Assembly: GCF_000160875.1 (NCBI RefSeq)
Contig: NZ_GG700809.1
Span: forward strand, 1-64,000
Reading direction: 5' to 3'
DNA length: 64,000 nucleotides
From: Lactobacillus iners DSM 13335
GTDB lineage: Bacteria; Bacillota; Bacilli; Lactobacillales; Lactobacillaceae
Part shown: in pieces, positions 1-8,199 of the stretch
How positions within the stretch are numbered: the stretch's first letter is position 1
Layout: every line of letters starts with the position of its first letter
The notes under the pieces: generated by a model
The model's database searches: none
What the model was told of the DNA's origin: nothing
What the model saw: only the letters and a program-made list of their open reading frames with translations
Translations under genes and position numbers: made by a program

Positions 1-9
1 ACCAAAAGA

Positions 10-40
10 GAGTAGCAATTATGTAATTGCTACTCTTTTT
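10..40 (+). terminator. Rho-independent terminator of the gene upstream of the window
   Basis: A perfect 12-bp inverted repeat (10-21 and 24-35) with a very short loop is followed by five Ts. It ends a transcript entering from the left, and its A-rich left flank would also allow termination on the minus strand. Confidence 0.85.
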
Positions 41-93
41 GTATACAATTGTGATTATTAAATAATATTACGTAAAAAAAGTATATTTTTTGG

Positions 94-131
94 TGGAAGT
101 GCTTACATGCGTAAGCGAATTGTGTTAAAAT
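94..131 (+). promoter_or_regulatory. Promoter region of the man PTS operon with a cre-like site
   Basis: Bases 94-107 (TGGAAGTGCTTACA) match the CcpA consensus TGNAARCGNWWWCA at all but one position. They overlap a weak -35 (103-108), which lies 17 bp before a TAAAAT -10 at 126-131. A second 16-bp dyad (GCTTAC, 4-base spacer, GTAAGC) covers 101-116. Placing cre over the -35 suggests carbon-catabolite control, which is inferred. Confidence 0.55.
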
Positions 132-174
132 ATCAACGTAGTCTTAATAATAGACATAGTAAGGGGGAAAAAAT

Positions 175-1164
175 ATGGTAGGAATAGTCCTTGCAAGCCA
201 TGGTGGATTTGCTGATGGAATCTTTCAATCTGCTGAAATGATTTTTGGCAAGCAGGAAAATCTTGCACATGTTATTTTAAAGCCTGATGAAGGTCCAGAT
301 GACATAAGAAAGAAAATGGAAGATGCCATTGCTTCATTTGATGATTCTGAGCAAGTGTTGTTTATTGTTGATTTATGGGGTGGTACACCATTTAATCAAG
401 CCAACAATTTGGTTAAAGAGCATGAAGATACTTGGGCTATAGTATCTGGTATGAACTTACCAATGGTTGTAGAAGCACTTGGACAAAGATTGGCTTCAAA
501 TAATGCACATGATATTGCTAAAGCAATTGTTAAACCTGGTCGAGACGGCATTAAGACCAAACCTGAGTCATTAATGCCTGTAGAAAAGGCAGAAAGTAAT
601 GTTTCTGCTAAACACCAAGTTGCCATTCCTGAGGGAACTGTTATTGGTGATGGTCATATTAAATATCTGTTAGCTAGAATAGATTCACGTTTATTACATG
701 GTCAAGTTGCTACTAGTTGGACCAAATCATTAGCTCCTAATAGAATAATTGTTGTATCAGACAGTGTTTCTAAAGACAAAATTAGAAAGACTATGATACG
801 TGAAGCTGCACCTTCTGGTGTACCTGCTAACGTCGTACCTATTGATAAGATGTTAGAAGTTACTAAAGATACGCGTTTTGGTGGTACTAAGGCATTAATT
901 CTTTTTGAAAATCCTGAAGATGCACTAAGAGCTATAAAAGGCGGTATGGATATTAAGACATTGAATATTGGTTCTATGGCTTATAGTGCAGGTAAAGTTA
1001 ACGTTAATACTGTATTAGCAATGGATCAAAAAGATGTTGATGCATATCGTGAACTTGAAAAATTAGGTGTCAGTTTTGATGTACGTAAAGTGCCAGCAGA
1101 TAATAAGCAAGATATGAATGAATTGCTTAACAAGGCACAAAAATTAATTAACGAACAAAAATAA
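175..1164 (+). CDS. manL: PTS mannose/glucose-class EIIAB protein
   Basis: This is the cytoplasmic fused IIA-IIB protein of a mannose-class phosphotransferase system (329 aa). It passes phosphate from HPr to the incoming hexose. The IIA domain (about 1-130) has the phosphorylatable His9 in LASHGG and the VDLWGGTPFN motif. A linker follows, then the IIB domain (about 160-325), which begins YLLARIDSRLLHGQV with His175 as the second phosphorylation site. It is first of four genes, with IIC, IID and ManO directly downstream, and a GGGGGAAA Shine-Dalgarno precedes the ATG. Mannose-class systems in lactobacilli usually carry glucose and mannose; the real substrate here is not shown by sequence. Confidence 0.95.
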   Translation: MVGIVLASHGGFADGIFQSAEMIFGKQENLAHVILKPDEGPDDIRKKMEDAIASFDDSEQVLFIVDLWGGTPFNQANNLVKEHEDTWAIVSGMNLPMVVEALGQRLASNNAHDIAKAIVKPGRDGIKTKPESLMPVEKAESNVSAKHQVAIPEGTVIGDGHIKYLLARIDSRLLHGQVATSWTKSLAPNRIIVVSDSVSKDKIRKTMIREAAPSGVPANVVPIDKMLEVTKDTRFGGTKALILFENPEDALRAIKGGMDIKTLNIGSMAYSAGKVNVNTVLAMDQKDVDAYRELEKLGVSFDVRKVPADNKQDMNELLNKAQKLINEQK

Positions 1165-1191
1165 TTTTGTTTATATAGGAGGTTTTTTAAA

Positions 1192-1986
1192 ATGAATGCT
1201 ATTCAGATGATTCTGGTAGTGGTCGTTGCATTCCTAGCTGGTATGGAAGGTATTCTTGACCAATTTCAATTTCATCAACCCTTAGTTGCATGTACTTTAA
1301 TTGGATTAGTTACAGGTAACTTGGAATTAGGATTATTATTAGGTGGATCATTGCAAATGATTGCTTTAGGCTGGGCTAACATTGGTGCCGCTGTTGCACC
1401 TGACGCAGCTTTAGCAGCTGTTGCATCAACTATTATTTTGATCCAAGGTGGTCAAGGATCTAAAGGTATTGGTGCCGCTATTGGTATTGCTATCCCATTA
1501 GCTATTGCTGGTTTGTTCTTGACTATGATTGTGCGTACAATTTCTGTTGCTATTGTACATATTATGGATAAAGAAGCTGAAAAAGCAAATTGGCGTGCAA
1601 TTGACGTATGGCAATGTGTTGCTATTGCATTGCAAGGTTTGAGAATTGCTATTCCTGCTGCTTTGTTACTATTTATACCTGCTAGTGTTGTTAAAGCAGG
1701 ATTGGCTGCAATGCCTGCATGGTTGAATGACGGTATGTCTATTGCTGGTGGAATGGTTGTTGCTGTTGGTTATGCAATGGTTATTAATATGATGGCAAGT
1801 CGTGAAGTATGGCCATTCTTCGTCATTGGTTTCTGTGTGGCAGCATTACAAGGTTTGACTTTGATCGCCCTTGGTGGTATCGGTGTCTCTCTCTCTATTA
1901 TGTACCTTGCTTTGGAAGGCTCCGGTAGCAAGAGCTCAAATAATGGATCTGGAGATCCTTTAGGCGACATTTTAGATAATTATTAA
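1192..1986 (+). CDS. manM: PTS mannose/glucose-class EIIC membrane component
   Basis: Integral membrane IIC subunit (264 aa), which with IID forms the sugar channel. The sequence is almost all hydrophobic helices. It has the family-typical beginning (AIQMILVVVVAFLAGMEG) and Gly/Ala-rich loops such as LLLGGSLQMIALGWANIGAA. A strong TAGGAGG site precedes the ATG, and the gene lies 27 bases after manL and 24 before manN, so co-transcription is clear. The hydrophilic Ser/Asn/Gly-rich tail is normal for the family. Confidence 0.95.
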   Translation: MNAIQMILVVVVAFLAGMEGILDQFQFHQPLVACTLIGLVTGNLELGLLLGGSLQMIALGWANIGAAVAPDAALAAVASTIILIQGGQGSKGIGAAIGIAIPLAIAGLFLTMIVRTISVAIVHIMDKEAEKANWRAIDVWQCVAIALQGLRIAIPAALLLFIPASVVKAGLAAMPAWLNDGMSIAGGMVVAVGYAMVINMMASREVWPFFVIGFCVAALQGLTLIALGGIGVSLSIMYLALEGSGSKSSNNGSGDPLGDILDNY

Positions 1987-2010
1987 AATAAGACTAAAGG
2001 AGGATATATC

Positions 2011-2940
2011 ATGTCTGAAACTGCTAAAAATAAGATTATACTTAGTAAAAAGGACCGTTGGAATGTTTGTTGGCGTTCTACTTTCCTTCAAGGTTCATGG
2101 AACTATGAAAGAATGCAAAATGGTGGATGGGTTTATAGTTTAATTCCAGCTTTAAAAAAATTGTATCCAAACAAAGAAGACTTGTCAGCCGCTTTAAAGC
2201 GTCACTTGGAATTCTTTAATACTCACCCATACTTAGCAGCACCTGTTATTGGTGTAACATTAGCCTTAGAAGAGGAAAAAGCTAATGGTGCAAAAGTTGA
2301 AAATGCTGCATTGCAAGGTGTTAAGGTTGGTATGATGGGACCTTTAGCCGGTGTTGGTGACCCTGTATTCTGGTTCACTGTAAGACCTATTTTAGGTGCT
2401 ATTGGTGCGTCACTTGCATGTGCTGGTAATATTTTAGGACCTATTTTGTTCTTTGTTGTTTGGAATGCCATTCGTATCGGTTTCTTGTGGAATACTCAAG
2501 AAATGGGATATAAAGCAGGTACCAAGATTACTGAAGACGCTTCAGGTGGTTTGCTTCAAAAGATCACACGTGGTGCTTCTATGATGGGTATGTTCGTTTT
2601 AGGTGCCTTAATTGAAAGATGGGTAAATATTTCCTTCAAGCCAATTGTATCAAGTGTTAAATTAGCTAAAGGTGCATATATTGATTGGAATCATATTTCA
2701 AGTGGTGCAAAAGGCATCCATCAAGTTTTAACTCAATGGAATATGGGCAAAGGTTTGTCCTTGGAACCAATTAAGGTTACTACTTTGCAAGGTAACTTAG
2801 ATTCATTAATTCCAGGTTTAGCTGGATTACTTCTTACATTCTTATGTATGTGGTTATTGAAGAAGAAAGTTTCCCCAATTGCTATTATTTTAGGAATCTT
2901 TGTTGTCGGTGTCCTTGGTCACGTAGTTGGTTTATTATAA
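2011..2940 (+). CDS. manN: PTS mannose/glucose-class EIID membrane component
   Basis: IID subunit (309 aa), partner of IIC in the membrane complex. The start contains the family signature (LQGSWNYERMQNGGWVYSLIPALKKLYP), followed by the HLEFFNTHPYLAAPVIGVTLALEE block and the MMGPLAGVGDPVFWFTVRP motif. Two or three hydrophobic helices lie near the C-terminus (about 270-309). An AAAGGAGG site sits just upstream. IID proteins of this class also serve as bacteriocin receptors in other lactic acid bacteria, which is family knowledge and not tested here. Confidence 0.95.
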   Translation: MSETAKNKIILSKKDRWNVCWRSTFLQGSWNYERMQNGGWVYSLIPALKKLYPNKEDLSAALKRHLEFFNTHPYLAAPVIGVTLALEEEKANGAKVENAALQGVKVGMMGPLAGVGDPVFWFTVRPILGAIGASLACAGNILGPILFFVVWNAIRIGFLWNTQEMGYKAGTKITEDASGGLLQKITRGASMMGMFVLGALIERWVNISFKPIVSSVKLAKGAYIDWNHISSGAKGIHQVLTQWNMGKGLSLEPIKVTTLQGNLDSLIPGLAGLLLTFLCMWLLKKKVSPIAIILGIFVVGVLGHVVGLL

Positions 2941-2941
2941 T

Positions 2942-3301
2942 ATGGTACAATCTATTAATACCAAAAGTGAATATCATGTTGATGCTACGTGGTTTCGTGG
3001 CATGTCGGTGTACGGTCAAGTTTTGATTGGTGATGTAGGTTTTGAATTTTATTCTTCAAAGAATGTGAATGATTTTGTTCAAATACCTTGGACAGAAGTG
3101 AAATTAGTGATTGCTGACGTATATTTTAAAGGGAGATACATTCCTAGATTTAAAATACAAACACGTAATAGTGGTGATTTCATTTTTGCAACTAGACATC
3201 CTAAAGATACATTAAGGGCTATACGTACACATGTTTCCGATGAGAAAATGCGGAAGTCACGTACATTTTGGCAAATTATTAAGAACTTTTTAAAAAGATA
3301 G
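2942..3301 (+). CDS. manO: ManO-type DUF956 protein
   Basis: A 119-aa protein of the DUF956/ManO family, found almost only at the 3' end of mannose-PTS operons. The fold is PH-like: the family segments WFRGMSVYGQVLIGDVGFEFY, then IPWTEVKLVIADVYFKGRYIPRFKI, are easy to see. The ATG at 2942 begins one base after the manN stop, so it is probably translationally coupled; no Shine-Dalgarno is visible, and an in-frame TTG at 2927 overlapping manN is less likely. ManO is thought to modulate PTS expression or activity, but its biochemistry is not established. Confidence 0.88.
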   Translation: MVQSINTKSEYHVDATWFRGMSVYGQVLIGDVGFEFYSSKNVNDFVQIPWTEVKLVIADVYFKGRYIPRFKIQTRNSGDFIFATRHPKDTLRAIRTHVSDEKMRKSRTFWQIIKNFLKR

Positions 3302-3306
3302 ACAAA

Positions 3307-3341
3307 AAAAACCAGAAAATATATCATTTCTGGTTTTTTTG
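3307..3341 (+). terminator. Terminator of the man operon
   Basis: A 9-bp stem (AACCAGAAA at 3310-3318, TTTCTGGTT at 3327-3335) is followed by a run of Ts, directly after the manO stop. Confidence 0.9.
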
Positions 3342-3389
3342 TTTATGAGGATAAGTGAGATAATTTTTTCTAATTCAATTAATTAATAT

Positions 3390-3425
3390 AAAGACTTAAG
3401 AGTTTTACTTTTAAGTCTTTTGATT
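3390..3425. repeat. Inverted repeat between manO and the permease gene
   Basis: AAAGACTTAA at 3390-3399 pairs perfectly with 3411-3420, with an 11-base loop. It lies after the man terminator and 26 bases upstream of the permease -35. It could be a second weak terminator or an operator, and nothing in the sequence decides between them. Confidence 0.5.
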
Positions 3426-3445
3426 TTTATAGGTATGTTTAAAAT

Positions 3446-3474
3446 TTGCGAAAAATAAGTGTTTATTTTATAAT
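3446..3474 (+). promoter_or_regulatory. Promoter of the amino-acid permease gene
   Basis: TTGCGA (3446-3451) and TATAAT (3469-3474) are separated by exactly 17 bp, about 55 bases before the ATG. Confidence 0.65.
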
Positions 3475-3527
3475 TCAATAAGACTGTTTGTATCTCATGA
3501 GATAAATCAATTATTAGGATAAAATTT

Positions 3528-4901
3528 ATGCAAAATAATTCAAAAAAAATTCAATTAAAACGATCAATGACTGCTGGTCAAATGGAAATGATTTCCTTAG
3601 GTGGAGCTATCGGCGTTGGTCTATTTATGGGGTCTACATCAACTATTAAATGGACAGGACCTTCAGTATTGTTGGCTTACATGCTAGTAGGACTAATTTT
3701 ATATATTGTAATGCGTGCATTAGGTGAAATGCTTTATGTTAACGCTACTACAGGATCCTTTGCTGATTATGCTACACATTATATATCCCCTTTAGCTGGA
3801 TACTTAGCTGAGTGGTCGAATATTTTTGAGTATATTATGGTGGGTATATCAGAGGTTGTAGCTGTTACGGAGTATCTTAAATATTGGTGGCCTAAAACTC
3901 CAACGTGGATAGCTGGTATTATTGTTATCGTATTTTTGGTATTGGCTAATTTAGCCAGTGCTAAAGCGTATGGCACTTTAGAATTTTGGTTTTCTATGAT
4001 TAAAGTGATTACAATTGTACTTATGATTGTAGTTGGGTTAGCCGTTATTTTGTTAGGTCTTGGTAATAAAGGTGTTCCTATTGGCTTTTCTAATTTATGG
4101 TCACATGGTGGTTTTTTTGCACATGGTATTAAGGGATTTTTCTTCTCTTTAGCTATTATTGTTGGATCATATGAAGGAATAGAATTGATTGGTATATCGG
4201 CTGGTGAAGTTATGGATCCTCATAAAGCCGTAGTTAAAAGTGTTAAGTCTGTTTTATGGCGTATTTTGATATTTTATGTTGGTGCTATATTCATTATTGT
4301 GTGTATATATCCTTGGAATGAATTAAAAGCTATCGGTTCTCCTTTTGTAGAAACATTTACTAAAGTGGGCATTCCTTTTGCTGCTGGATTTATTAATTTT
4401 GTAATTTTAACAGCTGCTTTGTCGGGTGCAAATTCAGGCATATATTCTTCAAGTAGAATGCTATTTAGATTAGCACATGAAGGTCATGCACCTAAATTTT
4501 TTGGTAAAGTATCTAAAAGAGTTGTACCTAATAAGGCTATTTTGGGAATTTCTGCCGGAATATTAATTGGATTTATTTTAAATCTTATTTTTTCAACTAT
4601 CAGCAAGTCCGCTAGCAGCTTATTTGTATTGATTTATAGTTCTTCTGTTTTACCTGGTATGGTACCGTGGTTTGTAATCTTGATAGCTGAATTAAAATTT
4701 CGAAAAGAAAATCCTAAGCAAATGGCACAACATACATTTAAACTTCCGTTGTATCCTTATTCTAGTTATTTTGCTTTTAGTATGTTATTTTTGATCATCA
4801 TATTTATGTTTATCAATCCTGAAACAAGATTATCAGTAATAGTAGGAGCAGCTGTTTTATTATTTGCTACAATATTATATTTTATTAGGAAGAAAAAATA
4901 G
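3528..4901 (+). CDS. Amino-acid permease of the APC superfamily (AAT-like)
   Basis: A 457-aa membrane transporter with about 12 hydrophobic helices. The APC signature on helix 1, MEMISLGGAIGVGLFMGS, and the conserved helix-6 region IVGSYEGIELIGISAGEVMDPHKAV place it in the amino-acid transporter (AAT) family of H+ symporters. That family includes D-serine/D-alanine/glycine, aromatic and histidine permeases. The substrate cannot be assigned from motifs. It stands alone with its own promoter. The Shine-Dalgarno is weak (TTAGGA). No clear terminator follows; the next sequence is an IS-end-like relic beginning only a few bases after the stop. Confidence 0.88.
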   Translation: MQNNSKKIQLKRSMTAGQMEMISLGGAIGVGLFMGSTSTIKWTGPSVLLAYMLVGLILYIVMRALGEMLYVNATTGSFADYATHYISPLAGYLAEWSNIFEYIMVGISEVVAVTEYLKYWWPKTPTWIAGIIVIVFLVLANLASAKAYGTLEFWFSMIKVITIVLMIVVGLAVILLGLGNKGVPIGFSNLWSHGGFFAHGIKGFFFSLAIIVGSYEGIELIGISAGEVMDPHKAVVKSVKSVLWRILIFYVGAIFIIVCIYPWNELKAIGSPFVETFTKVGIPFAAGFINFVILTAALSGANSGIYSSSRMLFRLAHEGHAPKFFGKVSKRVVPNKAILGISAGILIGFILNLIFSTISKSASSLFVLIYSSSVLPGMVPWFVILIAELKFRKENPKQMAQHTFKLPLYPYSSYFAFSMLFLIIIFMFINPETRLSVIVGAAVLLFATILYFIRKKK

Positions 4902-4907
4902 TTAAAT

Positions 4908-4944
4908 AAAAAAGTCTAACTTTTTTGTGTGGGGAGTCACATCA
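4908..4944. mobile_element. IS-end-like relic
   Basis: The stretch contains AAAAAAGTCTAACTTTTTT, then GGGG and GTCACATCAA. The same words occur in the same order and orientation at 58993-59022. In reverse complement it begins TGATGTGAC and includes AAAAGTTAGACTTTTTT, which resembles terminal repeats of IS3-family (IS150-group) elements of lactobacilli. Small insertions relative to the 59-kb copy indicate decay. No transposase gene is attached. Confidence 0.5.
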
Positions 4945-4957
4945 AAGTCTTACAGAT

Positions 4958-5024
4958 AATGCTAATCAAAAATATAAATAGCATTTAAAAAAGTGTTGAC
5001 AATTTAAAATCATGATTTTATAAT
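4958..5024 (+). promoter_or_regulatory. Consensus promoter with upstream dyad for the 30-codon gene
   Basis: TTGACA (4996-5001), a 17-bp spacer and TATAAT (5019-5024) give a perfect sigma-A promoter. Directly upstream a dyad AATGCTA (4958-4964)/TAGCATT (4979-4985) ends 10 bases before the -35, a spacing seen for activator or repressor sites. In the leader, CCCAAA (5051-5056) can pair with TTTGGG (5078-5083), which includes part of the Shine-Dalgarno. Regulation by these elements is inferred. Confidence 0.7.
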
Positions 5025-5095
5025 TTGCTTAATTTAATTTTAACAAAATACCCAAAGGGTTAAACTAATAATTTCTATTTGGGGAGGTATTATTT

Positions 5096-5188
5096 ATGTC
5101 AGATTATAAAAAGATCAATTCAGCCGTAGGTGGTTCTGAAAGAAAATTAGAAAAGGAATTTCAATCCTTAGAAGATATTATTCTTTAA
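5096..5188 (+). CDS. Small peptide gene (30 aa) upstream of a broken ABC exporter
   Basis: A 30-codon reading frame has a strong GGGGAGG Shine-Dalgarno 8 bases before its ATG and lies behind a consensus promoter, so it is very likely translated. The peptide starts MSDYKKINSAVGG and continues with a charged amphipathic segment ending in LEDIIL. It has no Cys. The Gly12-Gly13 pair followed by a 17-residue helix-like tail recalls exported signalling peptides. Equally, a short acidic leader next to an exporter and a SagB-like remnant recalls a RiPP precursor that has lost its core. I do not recognise a family. The exporter gene starts 20 bases downstream, so the two share a transcript. Confidence 0.6.
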   Translation: MSDYKKINSAVGGSERKLEKEFQSLEDIIL

Positions 5189-5208
5189 TTAGATATGTAG
5201 GTTATTTT

Positions 5209-6246
5209 ATGCGTGCTGTTCTAAAAGAGCTTAATAGCAAGTACAAGTTTGAGTATTTTCTTTTTTTAGGAATGAATATTATTAATACGTGTATAGAGAC
5301 ATCTAATATTTTTTTGGAAGGTATGTTAATAAATTCACTAGTATATAAGGCTGATAGAATATCATTCATACACAATGTAGTAATTATAATAGCTTTAAAC
5401 GTTATAAGACTTTTTTTGTCTTTTTTTATAAATAAAATTCAAATTCTAAACTACAGAAAAATAAACATAGATGTAAACGATACGATAATAAAGAAACTAT
5501 ATTCAAAAGATACGTTAGAGGTCTTAAAACTTGATCCTATTCAAACTGCAGATAGAATTACGGAAGATACTAATGAAATATTGAATTTCTTGTTTCAAAC
5601 AGTAAATCAAATAATTTCAATTATTATTTCCTCGATTATAATTTTTGTTTATATTATTAAAGCTAAACCTCACTTTTTCCTATTTATAATGATTTTGCTA
5701 CCAGCATATATTATTTTGTACCTTATTTTGAAACCTAAAATATTCAAAATAAACTTAGAATTAAGACAAGTTTATAATGAATATTTTTCAGGATTTGCTG
5801 AATGGTTGAATAGATATGTTGAAATTAAAGGCAATAGACGCGAAGAGAGAGAATATAAAAGGTGGAAAAAGACCCAAGCATCTCTTTTAAATATTACAAG
5901 AAGAAACTTCTTTCTTAATTTGGGCATGTCTACTGGTGAAATCGTCTTACAATTGATTTTTCAGTTAATATTGTTTATTAATGGCGGATTGGCAGTAATA
6001 TCAGGAAGTATGACAATAGGCTCTTTTTCAGTTCTTTTCCAATATTTTAATCAATTATTAGGACAAGTAGATGCACTATTTTCTATTTTATTTGATTTTG
6101 AATCTTTTCGTGTTGCATATATGCGAATTGATCAATTGATGTCTATCATGAATGAAGTAGACGGGGAAATAGTTATTACTAAGGTTGAAAATATCCAAGT
6201 GCATAATTTCAATATTAGTTTAGATGCACAAAAAACTTACATGTAG
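5209..6246 (+). CDS. ABC exporter, membrane-domain portion (frameshifted gene, N-terminal part)
   Basis: A 345-aa frame carrying the transmembrane domain of a half-size ABC exporter. Hydrophobic helices lie at about 17-37, 63-83, 130-150, 155-175 and 240-275. There is no N-terminal C39 peptidase domain. The frame continues into the first strand of the ATPase domain (VENIQVHNFNISLDAQK), then stops just after a run of six As at 6230-6235. The ATPase domain continues in the +1 frame. With five As, the reading would run through QKLTCSFNNSGLYVVRGRNG, which is what an intact exporter of about 530 aa should have. So this is either a pseudogene, a slippage-dependent gene or a base-call error. Confidence 0.8.
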   Translation: MRAVLKELNSKYKFEYFLFLGMNIINTCIETSNIFLEGMLINSLVYKADRISFIHNVVIIIALNVIRLFLSFFINKIQILNYRKINIDVNDTIIKKLYSKDTLEVLKLDPIQTADRITEDTNEILNFLFQTVNQIISIIISSIIIFVYIIKAKPHFFLFIMILLPAYIILYLILKPKIFKINLELRQVYNEYFSGFAEWLNRYVEIKGNRREEREYKRWKKTQASLLNITRRNFFLNLGMSTGEIVLQLIFQLILFINGGLAVISGSMTIGSFSVLFQYFNQLLGQVDALFSILFDFESFRVAYMRIDQLMSIMNEVDGEIVITKVENIQVHNFNISLDAQKTYM

Positions 6247-6805
6247 TTTTAATAATTCTGGTCTTTATGTTGTTAGAGGCAGAAATGGAATAGGAAAATC
6301 TACTTTTTTAAGGACGATAACAGGACTGTATACGCCAGCCAAAAAAGGTACAATTTTAATAAACAATATAGATATTGACTTAATAAACAAGAAAAAACTT
6401 AGAGAAGATAATATAAGTTGTTTATTCCAAGATACGATTCTTCCCAATTGTGTTGTAAGAGAATATTTAGATATGTATGTAAACGAGAGTAATGAAAATT
6501 GCATTTCTGGATATCAATATTTTCCAAAAGTATTTAGCTCTTCTCAATTTAATATAAAGAAAGTGTTAGATAAAAAAATGACTGAACTGTCAACGGGTGA
6601 AATACAATTAGTGAAGCTTTACACTACTATTTTGAAAAACGAAGCCCACTGTTTTTTATTAGACGAACCCTTAGCTAATATTTATCCTGAGTTGCAATCA
6701 GATGTATTAAGCTTGTTGAATGAAATAGCACAAAATAATCTAGTTATAATCATTAGTCATGATCTTGGAATTGAAGAAAAAACTAAAAATATAAGGATAA
6801 GATAA
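6224..6805 (+). CDS. ABC exporter, ATPase portion (frameshifted gene, C-terminal part)
   Basis: A 193-aa frame overlapping the preceding one by 23 bases. It has the full set of ATPase motifs: Walker A GRNGIGKST (about 19-27), Q-loop LFQD, an ABC signature changed to LSTGE, Walker B CFLLDEPLA with the catalytic Glu, and the H-loop ISHD. The ATG at 6224 has no Shine-Dalgarno and lies inside the upstream frame. The start is therefore probably artificial and the frame is the displaced second half of one exporter. The preserved motifs suggest the break is recent, or is bypassed. Confidence 0.75.
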   Translation: MHKKLTCSFNNSGLYVVRGRNGIGKSTFLRTITGLYTPAKKGTILINNIDIDLINKKKLREDNISCLFQDTILPNCVVREYLDMYVNESNENCISGYQYFPKVFSSSQFNIKKVLDKKMTELSTGEIQLVKLYTTILKNEAHCFLLDEPLANIYPELQSDVLSLLNEIAQNNLVIIISHDLGIEEKTKNIRIR

Positions 6806-6841
6806 CTATGAACACATTGTTGTAATTAACAATGTATATAA

Positions 6842-6955
6842 AATTTGGAATGTGGACATATATTTCAAAATCTTACTCTTGTGGCAACATATCTAAATAT
6901 AGGTTCTGTATGCTCAGGTGGCTTTTCTGAAAAAGAAGATAAATCAAATTTTTAA
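6842..6955 (+). pseudogene. Remnant of a SagB-type (nitroreductase-fold) oxidoreductase
   Basis: A 37-codon frame bounded by stops reads NLECGHIFQNLTLVATYLNI, then GSVCSGGF. This matches the FMN-binding C-terminal signature of SagB/ThcOx-type dehydrogenases (GHixQNLyLvAtsLgLGs...GGF). No start codon and no N-terminal two thirds are present. A second out-of-frame scrap (YLASGY, about 6982-7040) may be the last strand of the same gene. SagB proteins oxidise azolines in azole-containing RiPPs, so this remnant beside a tiny gene and an exporter hints at a decayed peptide-modification cluster. Confidence 0.55.
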
Positions 6956-7064
6956 ATTTTTGTTTGAAAATTAAATAGTAATGGAATATTTAGCAAGTGG
7001 CTATAGATTAAATGATAACGTTAAACGTGTTATATCTATTTCGTAATAAGTTATAAATTAACTC

Positions 7065-7105
7065 AAAAAGCATTACCTAATCGTTACAAGAGGTAATGCT
7101 TTTTT
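7065..7105. terminator. Bidirectional terminator between the exporter patch and asnA
   Basis: AAAAAGCATTACCT (7065-7078) pairs with AGGTAATGCTTTTT (7091-7104). A- and T-runs on both sides allow it to work on either strand. It lies about 80 bases after the asnA stop. Confidence 0.85.
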
Positions 7106-7182
7106 AAAACTTGATGCATCTTATCATGTTTTGAGGGTTCATATCCAATATCATCTTTGTAGACTTTTTATAATTATAGTCT

Positions 7183-8193
7183 TTATAAGAGATGAATATT
7201 ATTTTTCTCGCATTGATCAGCCATTTCCTTAGGCCATATGCTTGCTTGGACTTCACCTATATGTACTTTGGCTAACAATAACATACATAGACGTGATTGA
7301 CCAATTCCACCGCCAATTGTATATGGTAAATCTCCATTTAACAACATTTTGTGAAATGGTAATTGTTCACGATCTTGTGCATTAGCTTTAATTAATTGTT
7401 CTTTTAATGAGGTTTCACTGACACGAATACCCATAGATGATACTTCTAATTTACAATGTAAAGGCTCATACCAGAATATAATATCACCATTTAATTGCCA
7501 ATCATCGTAGTCTGGAGCACGACCATCGTGTGGTTTACCACTTTTTTCTAGCTTATCACCAATTTTCATTAAGAAAACTGCCTTTTGCTCTTCAGCAATC
7601 TTGTCTTCTCTTTCTTGTGGAGAAAGTTCAGGCCATCTATTTTCTAATTCTTGTGTAGTAACAAAGCTAATTTGATCAGGTAATCTATAAATTGAACCTG
7701 GATATATTTTACGTACATATTGTTCTGTTTGCTTAATAGCAGCAAAAATTTTACGTACAGTATTTTTTAGTGTTTCTTCAGTACGTTCTTCCTTCTTAAT
7801 TATTTTTTCCCAATCCCATTGATCGACGTAGATAGAATGAAAGTTATCTAAATCTTCATCTCTACGTATTGCATTCATATTAGTATATAAGCCTTCGTGC
7901 ATAGGGAAATTATATCTCTTTAAAGCAAAACGCTTCCATTTTGCCAGTGAATGAACTACTTCAATTTGATCATCTGGAATATTTTTTATATCAAAAGAAA
8001 CAGGTCTTTCAATACCGTTTAAATTGTCATTTAATCCAGTGCTTTTTTCAACAAACATAGGAGCCGACATTCTTTGTAATGTTAATTCAGTGCTAAGTTT
8101 ATCTTGAAATGTTTCACGAATGATACTGATTGCAGCTTCTGTATCTCGAATGTTTAATTTAGGTACATAATCTTTTGGAATTATTAATGGCAT
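7183..8193 (-). CDS. asnA: Aspartate-ammonia ligase (asparagine synthetase A)
   Basis: Cytoplasmic enzyme making asparagine from aspartate, ammonia and ATP (336 aa, usual family length). It has the class-II aminoacyl-tRNA-synthetase-like fold. Typical segments are [18 protein letters not shown], the [24 protein letters not shown] block with VDQWDWEK, and the C-terminal [22 protein letters not shown] Shine-Dalgarno precedes the ATG. It is a single-gene unit controlled by the T-box leader directly upstream, so it is induced when charged tRNA-Asn runs low. Confidence 0.96.
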   Translation of the reverse strand: MPLIIPKDYVPKLNIRDTEAAISIIRETFQDKLSTELTLQRMSAPMFVEKSTGLNDNLNGIERPVSFDIKNIPDDQIEVVHSLAKWKRFALKRYNFPMHEGLYTNMNAIRRDEDLDNFHSIYVDQWDWEKIIKKEERTEETLKNTVRKIFAAIKQTEQYVRKIYPGSIYRLPDQISFVTTQELENRWPELSPQEREDKIAEEQKAVFLMKIGDKLEKSGKPHDGRAPDYDDWQLNGDIIFWYEPLHCKLEVSSMGIRVSETSLKEQLIKANAQDREQLPFHKMLLNGDLPYTIGGGIGQSRLCMLLLAKVHIGEVQASIWPKEMADQCEKNNIHLL

Positions 8194-8199
8194 AATTTG

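Noticed and set aside
5051..5083. A riboswitch or thermosensor hiding the ribosome site of the 30-codon gene
   Set aside because: Only six base pairs with a 21-base loop support it, too weak to call a separate regulatory element. It is mentioned in the promoter entry only.
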